Shown piece after piece: positions 11,225 through 19,419 of a stretch of DNA of 22,325 bases. Both the position numbers and the translations under genes were made by a program. The DNA lies in NCBI GenBank assembly GCA_001953115.1, contig LSSL01002063.1:1-22325 (forward strand). The letters run 5' to 3'. The DNA is from Smittium mucronatum. Its lineage: Eukaryota > Kickxellomycota > Harpellomycetes > Harpellales > Legeriomycetaceae. Every line of letters begins with the position of its first letter. Position 1 is the stretch's first letter. Below the pieces are notes generated by a model, which had not been told where the DNA came from, did no database searches, and worked only from the letters and a program-made list of their open reading frames with translations.

Positions 11225-11735
11225 GTGCATCCTGATAAAAATATTATAATATATATAGTAATTATTTCTTTGAATATTTTATACGAATTTTTTCTTTGTA
11301 TAACCAAATAAAATTGGAAATTTCTTTCTGAATTAAATATTACACTACATAAAGTGATAGTTACTTCTAAAAAGCATTAATTTTTTCATAGGCGCCGACT
11401 TCATATAGCACTTTGATTTTTTACATCATTGTTTTGATAGTTTATAACTTACTACATTCATAAATTTTAAATAATATTAGGTATTTGAATATATCTTTTA
11501 TATAAAGCATATATTCAACTATAACATGAATCAAATCATCGTGTAAGTAAATAATAATTCGAATATTGTCTTTTTAGGTTTAGATACAATAGTTTTACAA
11601 CTGCAATAAATGTTATACATAAAATCATAAAACTTTTAGTTCCTCTTTTCCAATCCTCTTCTAAATGAATAATTATTAAACTTACTTGTTCTGAATTTTT
11701 TGAATATAATAATCAAAATTAACATCAAAATCAAT
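11225..11735. other. Retrotransposon leader between 5' LTR and gag
   Basis: About 510 bases of AT-rich DNA without coding potential. The primer-binding site should lie directly after the LTR, where the sequence reads GTGCATCCTGATAAAA. It does not start with the usual TGG and cannot be assigned to a tRNA by eye. A GC-rich hexamer GGCGCC near 11391 recalls a lysine-tRNA primer site but is too far from the LTR to serve as one. Confidence 0.5.
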
Positions 11736-12668
11736 ATGGATCAAAGAAGCTTAGAGCCAAAAGATTATTTTGGGAAAGGAAATGAAGATGTAGAAAGTTG
11801 AGCTAAAAAATAAGATTTCTTTAGCTAAACTTGTAACTGGATCCCAGAGCAAACTATTGAATTTCTAGATCTGCTCTTATAGATGAAGATCCTTATTTGT
11901 TATAAATGTTAGGATAAAACAAATATGTCATGGATAGAAGTCAAAAAAAGTTTTATTCACACTTTCTCAGATGAAGAGCTTGAAAACGCTTAATGGAATG
12001 GGTAGATTGGTTATAGATGTGATTGTAAAGATACTATTGAAATTACAGGAGACCTTACAAAGCTGTTTAAGTTGGAAAAGATCACAACGGAGACCGAAAA
12101 GATGGGATTCTTCATAGGATCTCTAAATTAGAAAAAAAAAAGAGAGAGATATCGCTTCAGAATCGACAATTTGGGAGGTTGCTATTTTTACGCATGCAAA
12201 TGATGAAAACTTGGAAATTTTAACAAAAACTGTGCCAAAACAGATTAAAGATGCTAATATATTGGTAAATGACATAGATTATATTATGATATTGAGAGAT
12301 TGATAAGTAAGTTAGATAAACTTAGTGTGAAACTTATTAATCAGAAAAAGGACAAATTATCTAATTAGAGACAAACACGTTACAATGATGTTAAGAGTTC
12401 AATATGCGGAAAGCTGAAGCATAGAATTTGAAATAGTTATTTAAAGAGAAACAATTATGATGCAAACAAAAATAAAGTAACTAATTCTAAATCATTAAAT
12501 TATATTGAGGCTATGAAATCAGATAATAGTGAGTTAGAAATGTTCTTAGCTAAAAATATATCAGCCTCGAATAAAAAAACTGAGCATGTAAAGAAGATCA
12601 AGATCTATGAGAATGAGCCAGGTTCCCCAATAGAAATAACTACACATCTAAGGATTCAAAAACAGTGA
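11736..12668 (+). pseudogene. Ty3/gypsy gag (capsid-nucleocapsid) relic
   Basis: Gag proteins of this family form the cytoplasmic virus-like particle and package the RNA. The first ATG (11736) opens MDQRSLEPKDYFGKGNEDVE. Further on, in the same frame but interrupted by stops, come TNMSWIEVKKSFIHTFSDEE (near 11919-11980) and ITGDLTKLFKLEKITTETEK (near 12039-12100), in the arrangement of a retrotransposon capsid. An A10 run (12132-12141) followed by GA repeats coincides with a shift to another frame (HANDENLEILTK). The frame then returns near 12290. A decayed zinc knuckle, SSICGKLKHRI, follows at about 12396-12430: the second Cys and the His remain, while the first Cys is Ser and the last position reads Ser. 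The relic closes with TGA at 12666-12668. About 310 codons is a normal gag size. Confidence 0.65.
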
Positions 12669-12804
12669 AATATTGAAATAAAACTTTATGTAGAAGATTC
12701 TCCATTAATAAAAAACTTGATAGCTCTAAGGCTAATCTCAGTATATCTCAACTTTTTCAAGCGTCAATAGTATAATACAGGAGTTACAACGCCTTTTTAA
12801 AAGG

Positions 12805-13203
12805 GTGGGGACTAAATATGTAGGAAAATTGGAGCTTGATGGCCGTTTAAACACAAATAGTTGTGGAATAAAAAATATATTTAGAGAAAAGCATTGGGCC
12901 TTTCTTGATATTGGTGCTGACTGTTTTTTATTGTCAGAAAATCTAATGAAAGGTATAGATCAAGATATAGATACTGTAGATGACCAAATAATAGTCACTG
13001 CTGATGGATCCAGACGCAATTAGCTTGTTAAGATCACGGGATCTCCAATTAAAATAACCGATCACAATTTCCCTGTTTATATATTAGTACTGAAGATATC
13101 TAAAACCATGATTATTTTAGGAACCAATTGGTATAATAAATAAATTGTATTTTTAGATCTAAAATCTAAAGCATTACACTTGAATCATAGAAAGCAGATA
13201 TAA
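12805..13203 (+). pseudogene. Ty3/gypsy pol: aspartic protease relic
   Basis: Retroelement aspartic proteases work as dimers and cut the Gag-Pol precursor. This frame starts at a GTG (12805), not an ATG, as expected for an internal part of pol. The active-site loop reads WAFLDIGADCFLLSE with the catalytic Asp at 12907-12909. The family pattern is D-[ST]-G-A, so Thr/Ser is replaced by Ile here. After an in-frame TAG (13021) the frame continues with TMIILGTNWYNK, matching the ILG-x-[DN]-W motif that ends these protease domains, and then a second stop. The Ile substitution and internal stops make activity very unlikely. About 140 bp separates it from gag. Confidence 0.65.
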
Positions 13204-13344
13204 TCTATAAAATATATATATAAGTTATTCGAAAGCAAATACACAATCAAATAGAAATATTTGTAATCAGTGTAGAGGAATCATTTATCAATGTAGATGA
13301 TGAGCCCAGTGAAGACGTAAAAAAGCTAATGGAACAATACAGAA

Positions 13345-14009
13345 GACATTCGTCAACGAATTATCTGAACTAACTCAAAACAGTCCCATCATCCATAAAA
13401 TAGACATATGGGATGAGAAACTAGTAAGTCTATACCCTAACTTGATTCCTCAAATCATAAAAGATAAAGTAATATTGGGATTGGGATTGATGAAAGAAAA
13501 AAAACAATCGAAAAAATTTTCTCGGATTATTGTGCGTCTATAGTAGCCGTTAAAAAAAAGGGTGTAAAAAACTATTATGCTCTGATTACAGAAGATTGAA
13601 CGCGATAACTAAAAACGTTAGCTATCCTCTTCCAAAGTTTGACGAAATTTTTTATGCACTTTCGGGATCAACTATCTTTAGTACTTTAGATGCCAAGAAT
13701 GTATTTTGGCAATTACCGATGGGTACATCAGATAAAAAGAAAGCGACTTTCAGTTACCCTGGAGATGGTTTATATTTTTATAGAGTGACTCTATTTATAC
13801 TGATGAATAGTCCGGTTACATATCAAAGATTGATAGAAACAATATTTAAACCTGTGCTTTTGAAATCCACTGTGGTTTTTATTTATGGCTTTATAATTTA
13901 TTCTAAGAGCATAGACGAGCATCATGAGCATTTGAGCCTTGTATTCAGATTGATGAAAGACAATAATATTAAAATAAACAAAATTAAGTTTTTCTTTAAA
14001 AAAAAATAG
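13345..14009 (+). pseudogene. Ty3/gypsy pol: reverse transcriptase relic, active site lost
   Basis: This domain copied the element RNA into DNA inside the particle. It runs through three frames. NSPIIHKIDIWDEKLV (frame of 13394) is the usual RT entry, IVAVKKKG (13540-13563) is the V-x-KK-x-G motif, and SDYRRLNAITKNVSYPLPKF starts just before the longest surviving open stretch (13596-14009). The first catalytic Asp is kept in STLDAKNVFWQLPMG (13689-13691). The Y/F-x-DD motif should follow VF but reads VFIYGFIIYSKS: both aspartates are replaced by Tyr-Gly (13884-13889). The palm ends INKIKFFFKKK with TAG at 14007-14009. Polymerase activity is therefore excluded even if the frame were open. Confidence 0.85.
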
Positions 14010-14895
14010 TTAAATTACCTGGGAAACATTACCACAGCAAACGGAATATAAAAAAATATGAAAAAGGTGAGATCTATGTTTTAGACAATAAACCCAACAA
14101 ATATAAAAGAACTTCAATCTTTCTTGGGTATGATAGGATATTATAGGATGTACATAAAGGGATTTAGCACAGTTTCCAAACCTTTAACAATCATTCTAAA
14201 GAAATAATCTAAAGGTAAATAGAGCTCGAACCAGACAAGTTCAGCAAACGAATTAGAAATTCTTTTAACGAGATCTCCTGTATTGTCTCACCTGAATTGG
14301 AATGAGGAGTTTATACTAACCTCAGATGCTAGCGGATCAGGATTAGGTGCAATTTTATCACAGAAGATAGGTAACGAGGAAAAACCAATAGCATATGGAA
14401 GCCGAAAATCAAACAAGCACGAACAAAATTATTCATTAACAAATCTGGAATGACTTGGGGTGGTTTGGTGCATCAAGCTCTTTAAAAAATGTTTATGGGT
14501 AAATCATTTCAAAGCTATTGTGGATCACTCAGCACTAGTATAATTATTCAAGTTGAAGAGATTTTCAAGAAAATAGGCTAGAAAGATTAAATCATTTAGA
14601 AATTAAGAATTCGAGATTTCAAACAGTTCAGGGTCTCAAAAACCAGCAGACTATCTTAGCTGCAACAAAATCATAATCGAAGACAAATATTTGGAGTCTG
14701 AATTGATGGGATTGGATAGAATAAGATCAAACAGTATAAAAGAATACATGGTTGGATTTACATATACTTAAAACGCTAGCGAAAATATCGAAATGAAATT
14801 AGAAATTCATCAAAGATATATGTTGTCAAAGAGGAAATATTATACCTTAAATCAAAAAGACTAGGATTAGGTTTTTTATAAACAAAGAGGGCAGT
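14010..14895 (+). pseudogene. Ty3/gypsy pol: RT connection and RNase H relic
   Basis: This directly continues the RT frame after the TAG. LNYLGNITTANGI and ELQSFLGMIGYYRMYIKGFS are the YLG and FLG-x-x-x-YYR motifs that join RT to RNase H. The RNase H, which degrades the RNA strand of the hybrid, shows all three recognisable acidic positions: TSDASGSGLGAILSQ (Asp 14325-14327), the Glu of TNLE (14448-14450) and the Asp of VDHSALV (14523-14525). It ends with KPADYLS, the usual PADxLS tail, near 14643-14663. The frame stays the same to about 14890 and is interrupted by several stops, one of them (TGA 14451) directly after the catalytic Glu. The last part is the linker to integrase. Confidence 0.8.
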
Positions 14896-15927
14896 GATAT
14901 TAATATAAGATTTGTACACAAAGAAACACATAACGGGATAAAAAACGCGTGGGAAAGGGTAAAATCTTTGTATTATGGAACATAATTATATATATTAGTA
15001 AAAAAATGGTGAATATGTGTCAAAGATGTCAAAGATACAATAGAAATATAACAAAACCGCACTCCCTGGTAAATATAATAGCACTAAAGCATTTTCAGAT
15101 TGTGGGAATAAATTTTATAGCTCCCATAAACCCTATAACTAATAATTAAAACATATATATATTAGCTACCGTAGATTACTTTACTAAATAGCCAGTAGCT
15201 CTAGCATTACCTAATATATCATTAGCCATGACCGTCAAATTTCTGTTAACAGATATCGTTCTGCAATATGGAGTATTACAACAGATTATAACAGATAGAG
15301 GCTCAAAATTTTTGAGTGATGTTACCTTATATTTCTAAAAAAATTTAAATATTAAAAACACTCTGACAACTATGCAATGACCTCAATCTAATGGACATTT
15401 TGAAAGGTTAAATCTTACATTAAAATTATCTCAATCAAAGTTATGCGCAGACAATCTAAACGATTAGTACTGTTATATATGGAAATCATTTTTGAAAATA
15501 AGATCAATGAAAAAAAAATAGACTGGGTTAAACCTATCTCAGCTATTATATGATCAAAAAATCACTTTAACTAGCACTTGTTTTGCAACTGATAAAATAT
15601 TGGATGTATACAAAGATTTAAAAACAGGAAAACATTCCTTAATACAGGTCTCACAGATTTGAGGGACTTGGGAATCAAAAAAAATACACTCAGAAAGAAT
15701 TAATGTACAAACCGTTATAAATAAAATGTAACTTCAAGTCGGTATAGGATTAGGGAAAGAGTTTTGAAGCATACCGGTGTACCCAACTCTAATTTTTCAC
15801 CCATTTGGGAAGGACCTTACTGATTAAAAAGGTAGGAAATAAAAGAGCCTTTACTATAGTGGATTCTTCAGGTAATTTTGATATAGTTAATGGAGAAAAA
15901 TTGAAGCCTTACGAAGAAATCAATTGA
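14896..15927 (+). pseudogene. Ty3/gypsy pol: integrase relic, first catalytic Asp changed
   Basis: Integrase inserts the cDNA into the host chromosome. The N-terminal HHCC finger is split by a frame change: the His codons (14917 and 14929, VHKETHNG) are in one frame and the CxxC (NMCQRCQRYN, 15018 and 15027) in the next. The core has VGINFIAPINP where the family has an Asp: it is now Asn (AAT 15111-15113). The second Asp in IITDRGSKFLSD (15294-15296) and the Glu in SNGHFERLNLTLK (15402-15404) are kept, with 60 and 35 residues between the three positions, the proper D-D35-E spacing. Stops fall at YFTK*PVA and LND*YCYIW, both expected Trp. The C-terminal FSPIWEGPY and GEKLKPYEEIN motifs are in two further frames. 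Pol stops at 15925-15927 with no chromodomain. Confidence 0.85.
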
Positions 15928-16013
15928 ATTATTCCTTAAGTTTCTTCTTATAAACTTAACTCTACCTTAAAGAATTTCCAACAAGTCAACAAAATATATA
16001 AAGGATCTAGCTT

Positions 16014-16025
16014 AAAGAGGGGGGA
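16014..16025 (+). promoter_or_regulatory. Polypurine tract of the retrotransposon
   Basis: AAAGAGGGGGGA, twelve purines with a G6 run, ends one base before the TGTTAG start of the 3' LTR. In LTR elements this RNase H-resistant stretch primes plus-strand DNA synthesis, and its position fixes the LTR boundary. Confidence 0.85.
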
Positions 16026-16026
16026 T

Positions 16027-16363
16027 TGTTAGAAGTATGGATTACTTGTTTAATACAACCAACCATTACCACTAATCAAAGATCATATTAATTAATTTTT
16101 TATCTTCTATGGTTTTAATTAATACATTTGATTGAAAATTAGTGGTTAAATTTTAAAATGAAAAATTATATTTAATATTAGCAATAATCACTGTGTGATT
16201 CACATTTTTGAGAATCCCAATTCTTTTTTTATTTTAGTTAATAAATATTTTTACCCATAGTTCCTTTTTTTTAAAGTATAACGCGCAACAAGTAAGTATA
16301 TTAAAAAGTCTCCAGCTCTAAATTTTTACTTAGATAAAACTCTAACCAGGTTTTAATATAACA
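16027..16363 (+). repeat. 3' LTR of the Ty3/gypsy element
   Basis: 337 bp, starting TGTTAG and ending TAACA, a 5-bp terminal inverted repeat (TGTTA/TAACA) with the canonical TG...CA ends. It matches 10888-11224 throughout, including ATTCACATTTTT, TTTTAGTTAATAAA and TTAGATAAAACTCTAA. It is better preserved at the termini than the 5' copy. The next base, 16364, is outside the element. Confidence 0.9.
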
Positions 16364-16403
16364 GTATACATTTTTATACATGTGTATTCTTTTCCTTTGC
16401 AAG

Positions 16404-17330
16404 ATGGACTACATGTTTGAGATGCAAGAAGAAATAATCTTTAAAAGATATAATTATAATATTAATATAAAAAAAATATTGGAATCAGAGTTTATTAACA
16501 TAATAAATTATTTAAATTACAAGGTTAAATAGTTATTAATGGAAAGACTGCGTTGAGTCAAATAGGTGAAAATTGGTGATATAATACATATAACTATTCC
16601 AAAAGGTCCATTTAAATAAAAAGATACTTATTACAGAACTATATGCATACTTTGATCTCTTAAAAACCATTAGATTGATAACAGACGATGTCTTCCAAAG
16701 TTTATTTATGTAATAGGAAAGTAAAAATATATATTAAGCTTTTCCAAGGTCAAAAGGTGTAAAATATCCCCCAAAACCATTAAAAGATTCCGATTAAAGC
16801 GCTGTTAGAAATTTAAATCATCAAATAAATGAAACTCAGATTTCCCTGGAAAAAATCACCAGATATATTGATTATTTTTTAGATATTTAGAACAGAAAAT
16901 ATTTATGAAAAAGCCGAAAAAAGAAGAATTAGATTCTCAGGATTTATGAGAATATTTATTCTAGAAGTGCGATCCTTAATCACAGAGTAAAATTATAAAA
17001 TTAAAATTATTATGAATCTTCCGAGAAAGTAATCACAACTTTTGGGATCGGAAAGAAACTATTAGTTTACCAAAAAAAAAAATTAAACTCTCTTGAAAAA
17101 AAAAAACTAGGTTCAGGTTCAGGCTCAAAAAAATATTATATTTAAAGCCCTTTAAAAATGCATTATGGATTAGCTGAGCTTAGATCCTGTGATGAGCCAA
17201 AATTCCGAAGCTAAAATAAAAAAATCCAATGATGTTCTTTCTAGCTACATCCGAAAATACCGAGATTTTTTTATCAAAATAATGGGAATAATATTCCATC
17301 AAATTTTGAAGCCATCCTAGTGTGAGGGCG
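16404..17330 (+). pseudogene. Unidentified broken coding region, possible ORF1 of the DIRS-like element
   Basis: I do not recognise this protein. It begins at an ATG 41 bp after the LTR with a 46-codon open stretch (MDYMFEMQEEIIFKRYNYNI). It then reads VINGKTALSQIGENW and, in another frame, VKIGDIIHITIPKGP, which loosely recalls the end of an S4-type RNA-binding fold but is too short to call. Near 17107-17124 a codon repeat encodes GSGSGS next to Lys-rich residues (GGTTCA, GGTTCA, GGCTCA), which looks like a real low-complexity linker. Further fragments such as AELRSCDEPKFRS follow. Stops are frequent. By position it could correspond to the gag-like first ORF of a DIRS element, which is usually not conserved in sequence. 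Confidence 0.3.
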
Positions 17331-18500
17331 AAAATAAATGCTTTCGAAGGTGAGGAGAAAGTTAATTAACAATTTATTGTTCTTAATAAGAGTGTTGAAG
17401 GTTTCAAACTACTTTTCAAAAAAATTTATATTTTGGCGAAAATTCATTAGATCAAAAATTCTATGAAAAAACCCGCGGTTTCTCCAAAATATTAACTAGT
17501 GCGTAATTATTAACCCCACCCACCACCATATTTTCTCCGTAATTAACTCAAAAAAATATAACCTGTGGTTTCACTGTCTGTTCTGCAGACGGTTTGGGTT
17601 ATTTATTAATGATATCTAGTATATTTTCTTATGTATATCTCATGCACATCGATATAAGAGAAAACTATCCTATGTTGCAACAATGATATCAACGGAGAAA
17701 ATATCAAACCCATTGTTAAATAAAGATATGGAAGAAATAAAATAAAGCTTAAAATGATTCTATATCACCTTTTCACAATCCCTAAAAAGACCAGAAGCCA
17801 GTAAAATATTTGAAAAAATTAAACCAATATATACAGGAAAATTCTTTAAATGAAGTCACTATACATAATATGCAGCCTTTTAAGAAGAAAACACTACATA
17901 AATGCTATTTTTTAAAAATATGGCTCTTCCACATACTTATACACAAATCTTATTGCAAATATATCAAGCTGGGAAAGAATTGCAGATATTTATAATTGAG
18001 AGCACCACTTTTTGATCTGTAATTAAATCACCTTATATTCACCATTTACTCAAAAAGTTTTTAAAATATACCAGAAAATAAGGGATATGTGTGTTATCTT
18101 ATTTAAAAGATCTAAAAATAATGGTGTTAATGTAATTAATACGAAAAAAGAATACAGACAGTTTTTTAAACAAAATGCACGATCTATCTTACCATATAAA
18201 ATTTTTCATTTCTTCTCTAATCCCAACTAAATTAATCCAAAACTTTGACATAATAATCGATACCAGATCAAATAAATTCAAGATAACTCAATAAAAAATA
18301 TCAATGATTTAAGAATTGAAGCCTTTAAATTTTTAAAAAAGTGAGAAAAAAAATTCGGAACTAAACATCACTCTTCGAAAATTTTCAAGAGATTTTTATT
18401 GCAATTTTTCTGATATGATAATAATAATCATATTACAAATGTTGAAGAATACAACTCTAAAATCAAAAAAAATCCTGTATATCAATAACAAAATTCCCTA
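17331..18500 (+). pseudogene. Probable reverse transcriptase relic of the DIRS-like element
   Basis: This assignment is tentative and rests largely on position just before an RNase H region. VLNKSVEGFKLLFKK (about 17377-17421) resembles the conserved segment that opens DIRS RTs. From 17671 one frame runs for 110 codons with six stops and contains ASKIFEKIKPIYTGKFF, then ALPHTYTQILLQIYQAGKEL (17923-17982). The latter aligns with the family pattern of a Pro-rich FGL motif, then FTQ-x-L and a helix. Where Y-x-DD is expected the frame reads IFIIESTTF, so no catalytic aspartates remain. HHLLKKFLKYTRK followed by GIC fits the next RT segment. The 61-codon open frame at 17810-17995 is in another frame and is a shadow of this relic. 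Confidence 0.35.
17472..17590. repeat. Cluster of short repeats and a hairpin
   Basis: Two imperfect pairs occur in the order A-B-B-A. A is CCGCGGTTTC (17473-17482) and CTGTGGTTTC (17563-17572). B is CGTAATTATTAAC (17502-17514) and CGTAATTAAC (17538-17547). A perfect hairpin GTCTG-TTCTG-CAGAC follows at 17576-17590. The stretch also contains a C-rich run, unusual for this window. It lies inside the putative RT relic and has no assigned role. Confidence 0.45.
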
Positions 18501-19345
18501 AAAGAACTTAATTTTCAGGAGATATCAGCTCAAAGCATGAAATAAACAAATATTTCTAAAAGATAACGATGGAATAAGGATTTTTAAAGATGCCGGAGAA
18601 CATTTCTGGGGAATAACTGTGGTATATAAATCCAATTAAGGCTATTTGAATTATATATTTAAAAAAAAATATCAAAAAGAAGGGAATTTTGAAATTTCAC
18701 AAGTCGATATGTCTACCTGAGATAATTGGGAAGTATATTCAAATATATTTAGTCAAAAAAAATAGAGATTTATATTGTGAAAAATTTAGCTTGACAGTTT
18801 CTAGGAAATCTTTGTAAAAATCCGAGGATATATGTAAGAAATTATCTGGAAAAATTAAAATATCTCAATTTTCTATATTCCATCTAAGAATTCATTGAAT
18901 AACTCAAAAATACTTACTTGACAAAAAAATGAATTTTTTTTAAAGAAAACTTCAGAGCATTAGGCAAAAATTATACATAGCACGATTTTGATCAATTCAG
19001 ATCACATCAGGATAATAAAGTAAAAAAATACTAAAGCTGGTACATAGATTCGGCTGCAGTATCTAAAAATAAACTCTTCCAGAATTGGAATGTATTTTAA
19101 AGCGCTTATTTTTTACGCACTGTAATTTAATTCCCCAATTATTGCAGAAGGTAGTTGGAGATATGGTCATAGTCACCATAGAATTACCATTTTAAAAATT
19201 AGAATATTTTTTTAAAAATTATTAAGATTAAATTGAGAACTCCAATTATCATAGCTTCAACCTCAAATAATGGACCCGAAATATGGAAAATCACCGCTGA
19301 AAAGAACAAGAATCAATTCTTGGTAATTTGAAGATCAAAATAACT
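18501..19345 (+). pseudogene. RNase H region of the DIRS-like element, broken
   Basis: FLKDNDGIRIFKDAGEHFWG, followed by ITVVYKSN, matches the start of DIRS/retroviral RNase H (hydrophobic-TDA-x-x-x-x-WG). Its Asp is at 18589-18591 and the Trp-Gly at 18607-18612. The frame stays readable, apart from two stops, through GNFEISQVDMST and DNWEVYSNIFSQKK. Near 19041-19080 YIDSAAVSKNKLFQNWNVF corresponds to the AD-x-LSR tail followed by the W found in DIRS elements. Further on RTPIIIASTSNNGPEIWKIT (about 19230-19290) fits the conserved block between RNase H and recombinase, where a P-x-W-x-x-Q-x-W pattern is usual. The order and spacing are more convincing than any single motif. Confidence 0.45.
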
Positions 19346-19419
19346 CTGTCAAAGCTCAGGGATTCAAAAAATATGTACAAGAAATTTTGTGCAATAAAAA
19401 AATTAGGATAAAAATTTAT

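Larger units (their letters stand above)
10888..16363 (+). mobile_element. Full-length but dead Ty3/gypsy LTR retrotransposon
   Basis: A 5,476-bp element with two 337-bp LTRs, a leader, gag, and pol domains in the order protease, reverse transcriptase, RNase H, integrase. Integrase after RNase H is the Ty3/gypsy (Metaviridae) order and rules out Ty1/copia. A purine tract, AAAGAGGGGGGA, lies one base before the 3' LTR. Each coding domain is recognisable but split by stops and frameshifts, and key catalytic residues are replaced. No chromodomain or envelope gene was seen after integrase. The five bases outside the LTRs (AATCT left, GTATA right) do not match, so no target-site duplication survives. 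Together with the strongly diverged LTRs this indicates an old insertion or an exchange between elements. Confidence 0.9.

Noticed and set aside
11388..11402. GGCGCC as a lysine-tRNA primer-binding site
   Set aside because: It lies about 165 bp after the 5' LTR, whereas a primer-binding site abuts the LTR, and the match is only six bases.
14949..14985. Start of the 66-codon open frame before the integrase CxxC
   Set aside because: Its first dozen residues are out of frame. The true HHCC finger runs in the neighbouring frame until about 14985, and only the later part is integrase.
11736..15927. Alternative genetic code to explain stops in gag and pol
   Set aside because: Expected Trp positions carry both TAG and TGA, stops of all three kinds occur, and frameshifts plus lost catalytic residues show a dead element.
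17810..17995. 61-codon plus-strand open frame
   Set aside because: It overlaps the RT-like reading of the DIRS-like element in a different frame, so it is a shadow.
17863..18003. eIF2B-like reading of the ALPHTYTQ...GKELQIFIIES segment
   Set aside because: The pattern superficially recalls the eIF2B alpha/beta/delta family, but the following sequence does not continue the family, whereas an RT position before RNase H and recombinase does fit.
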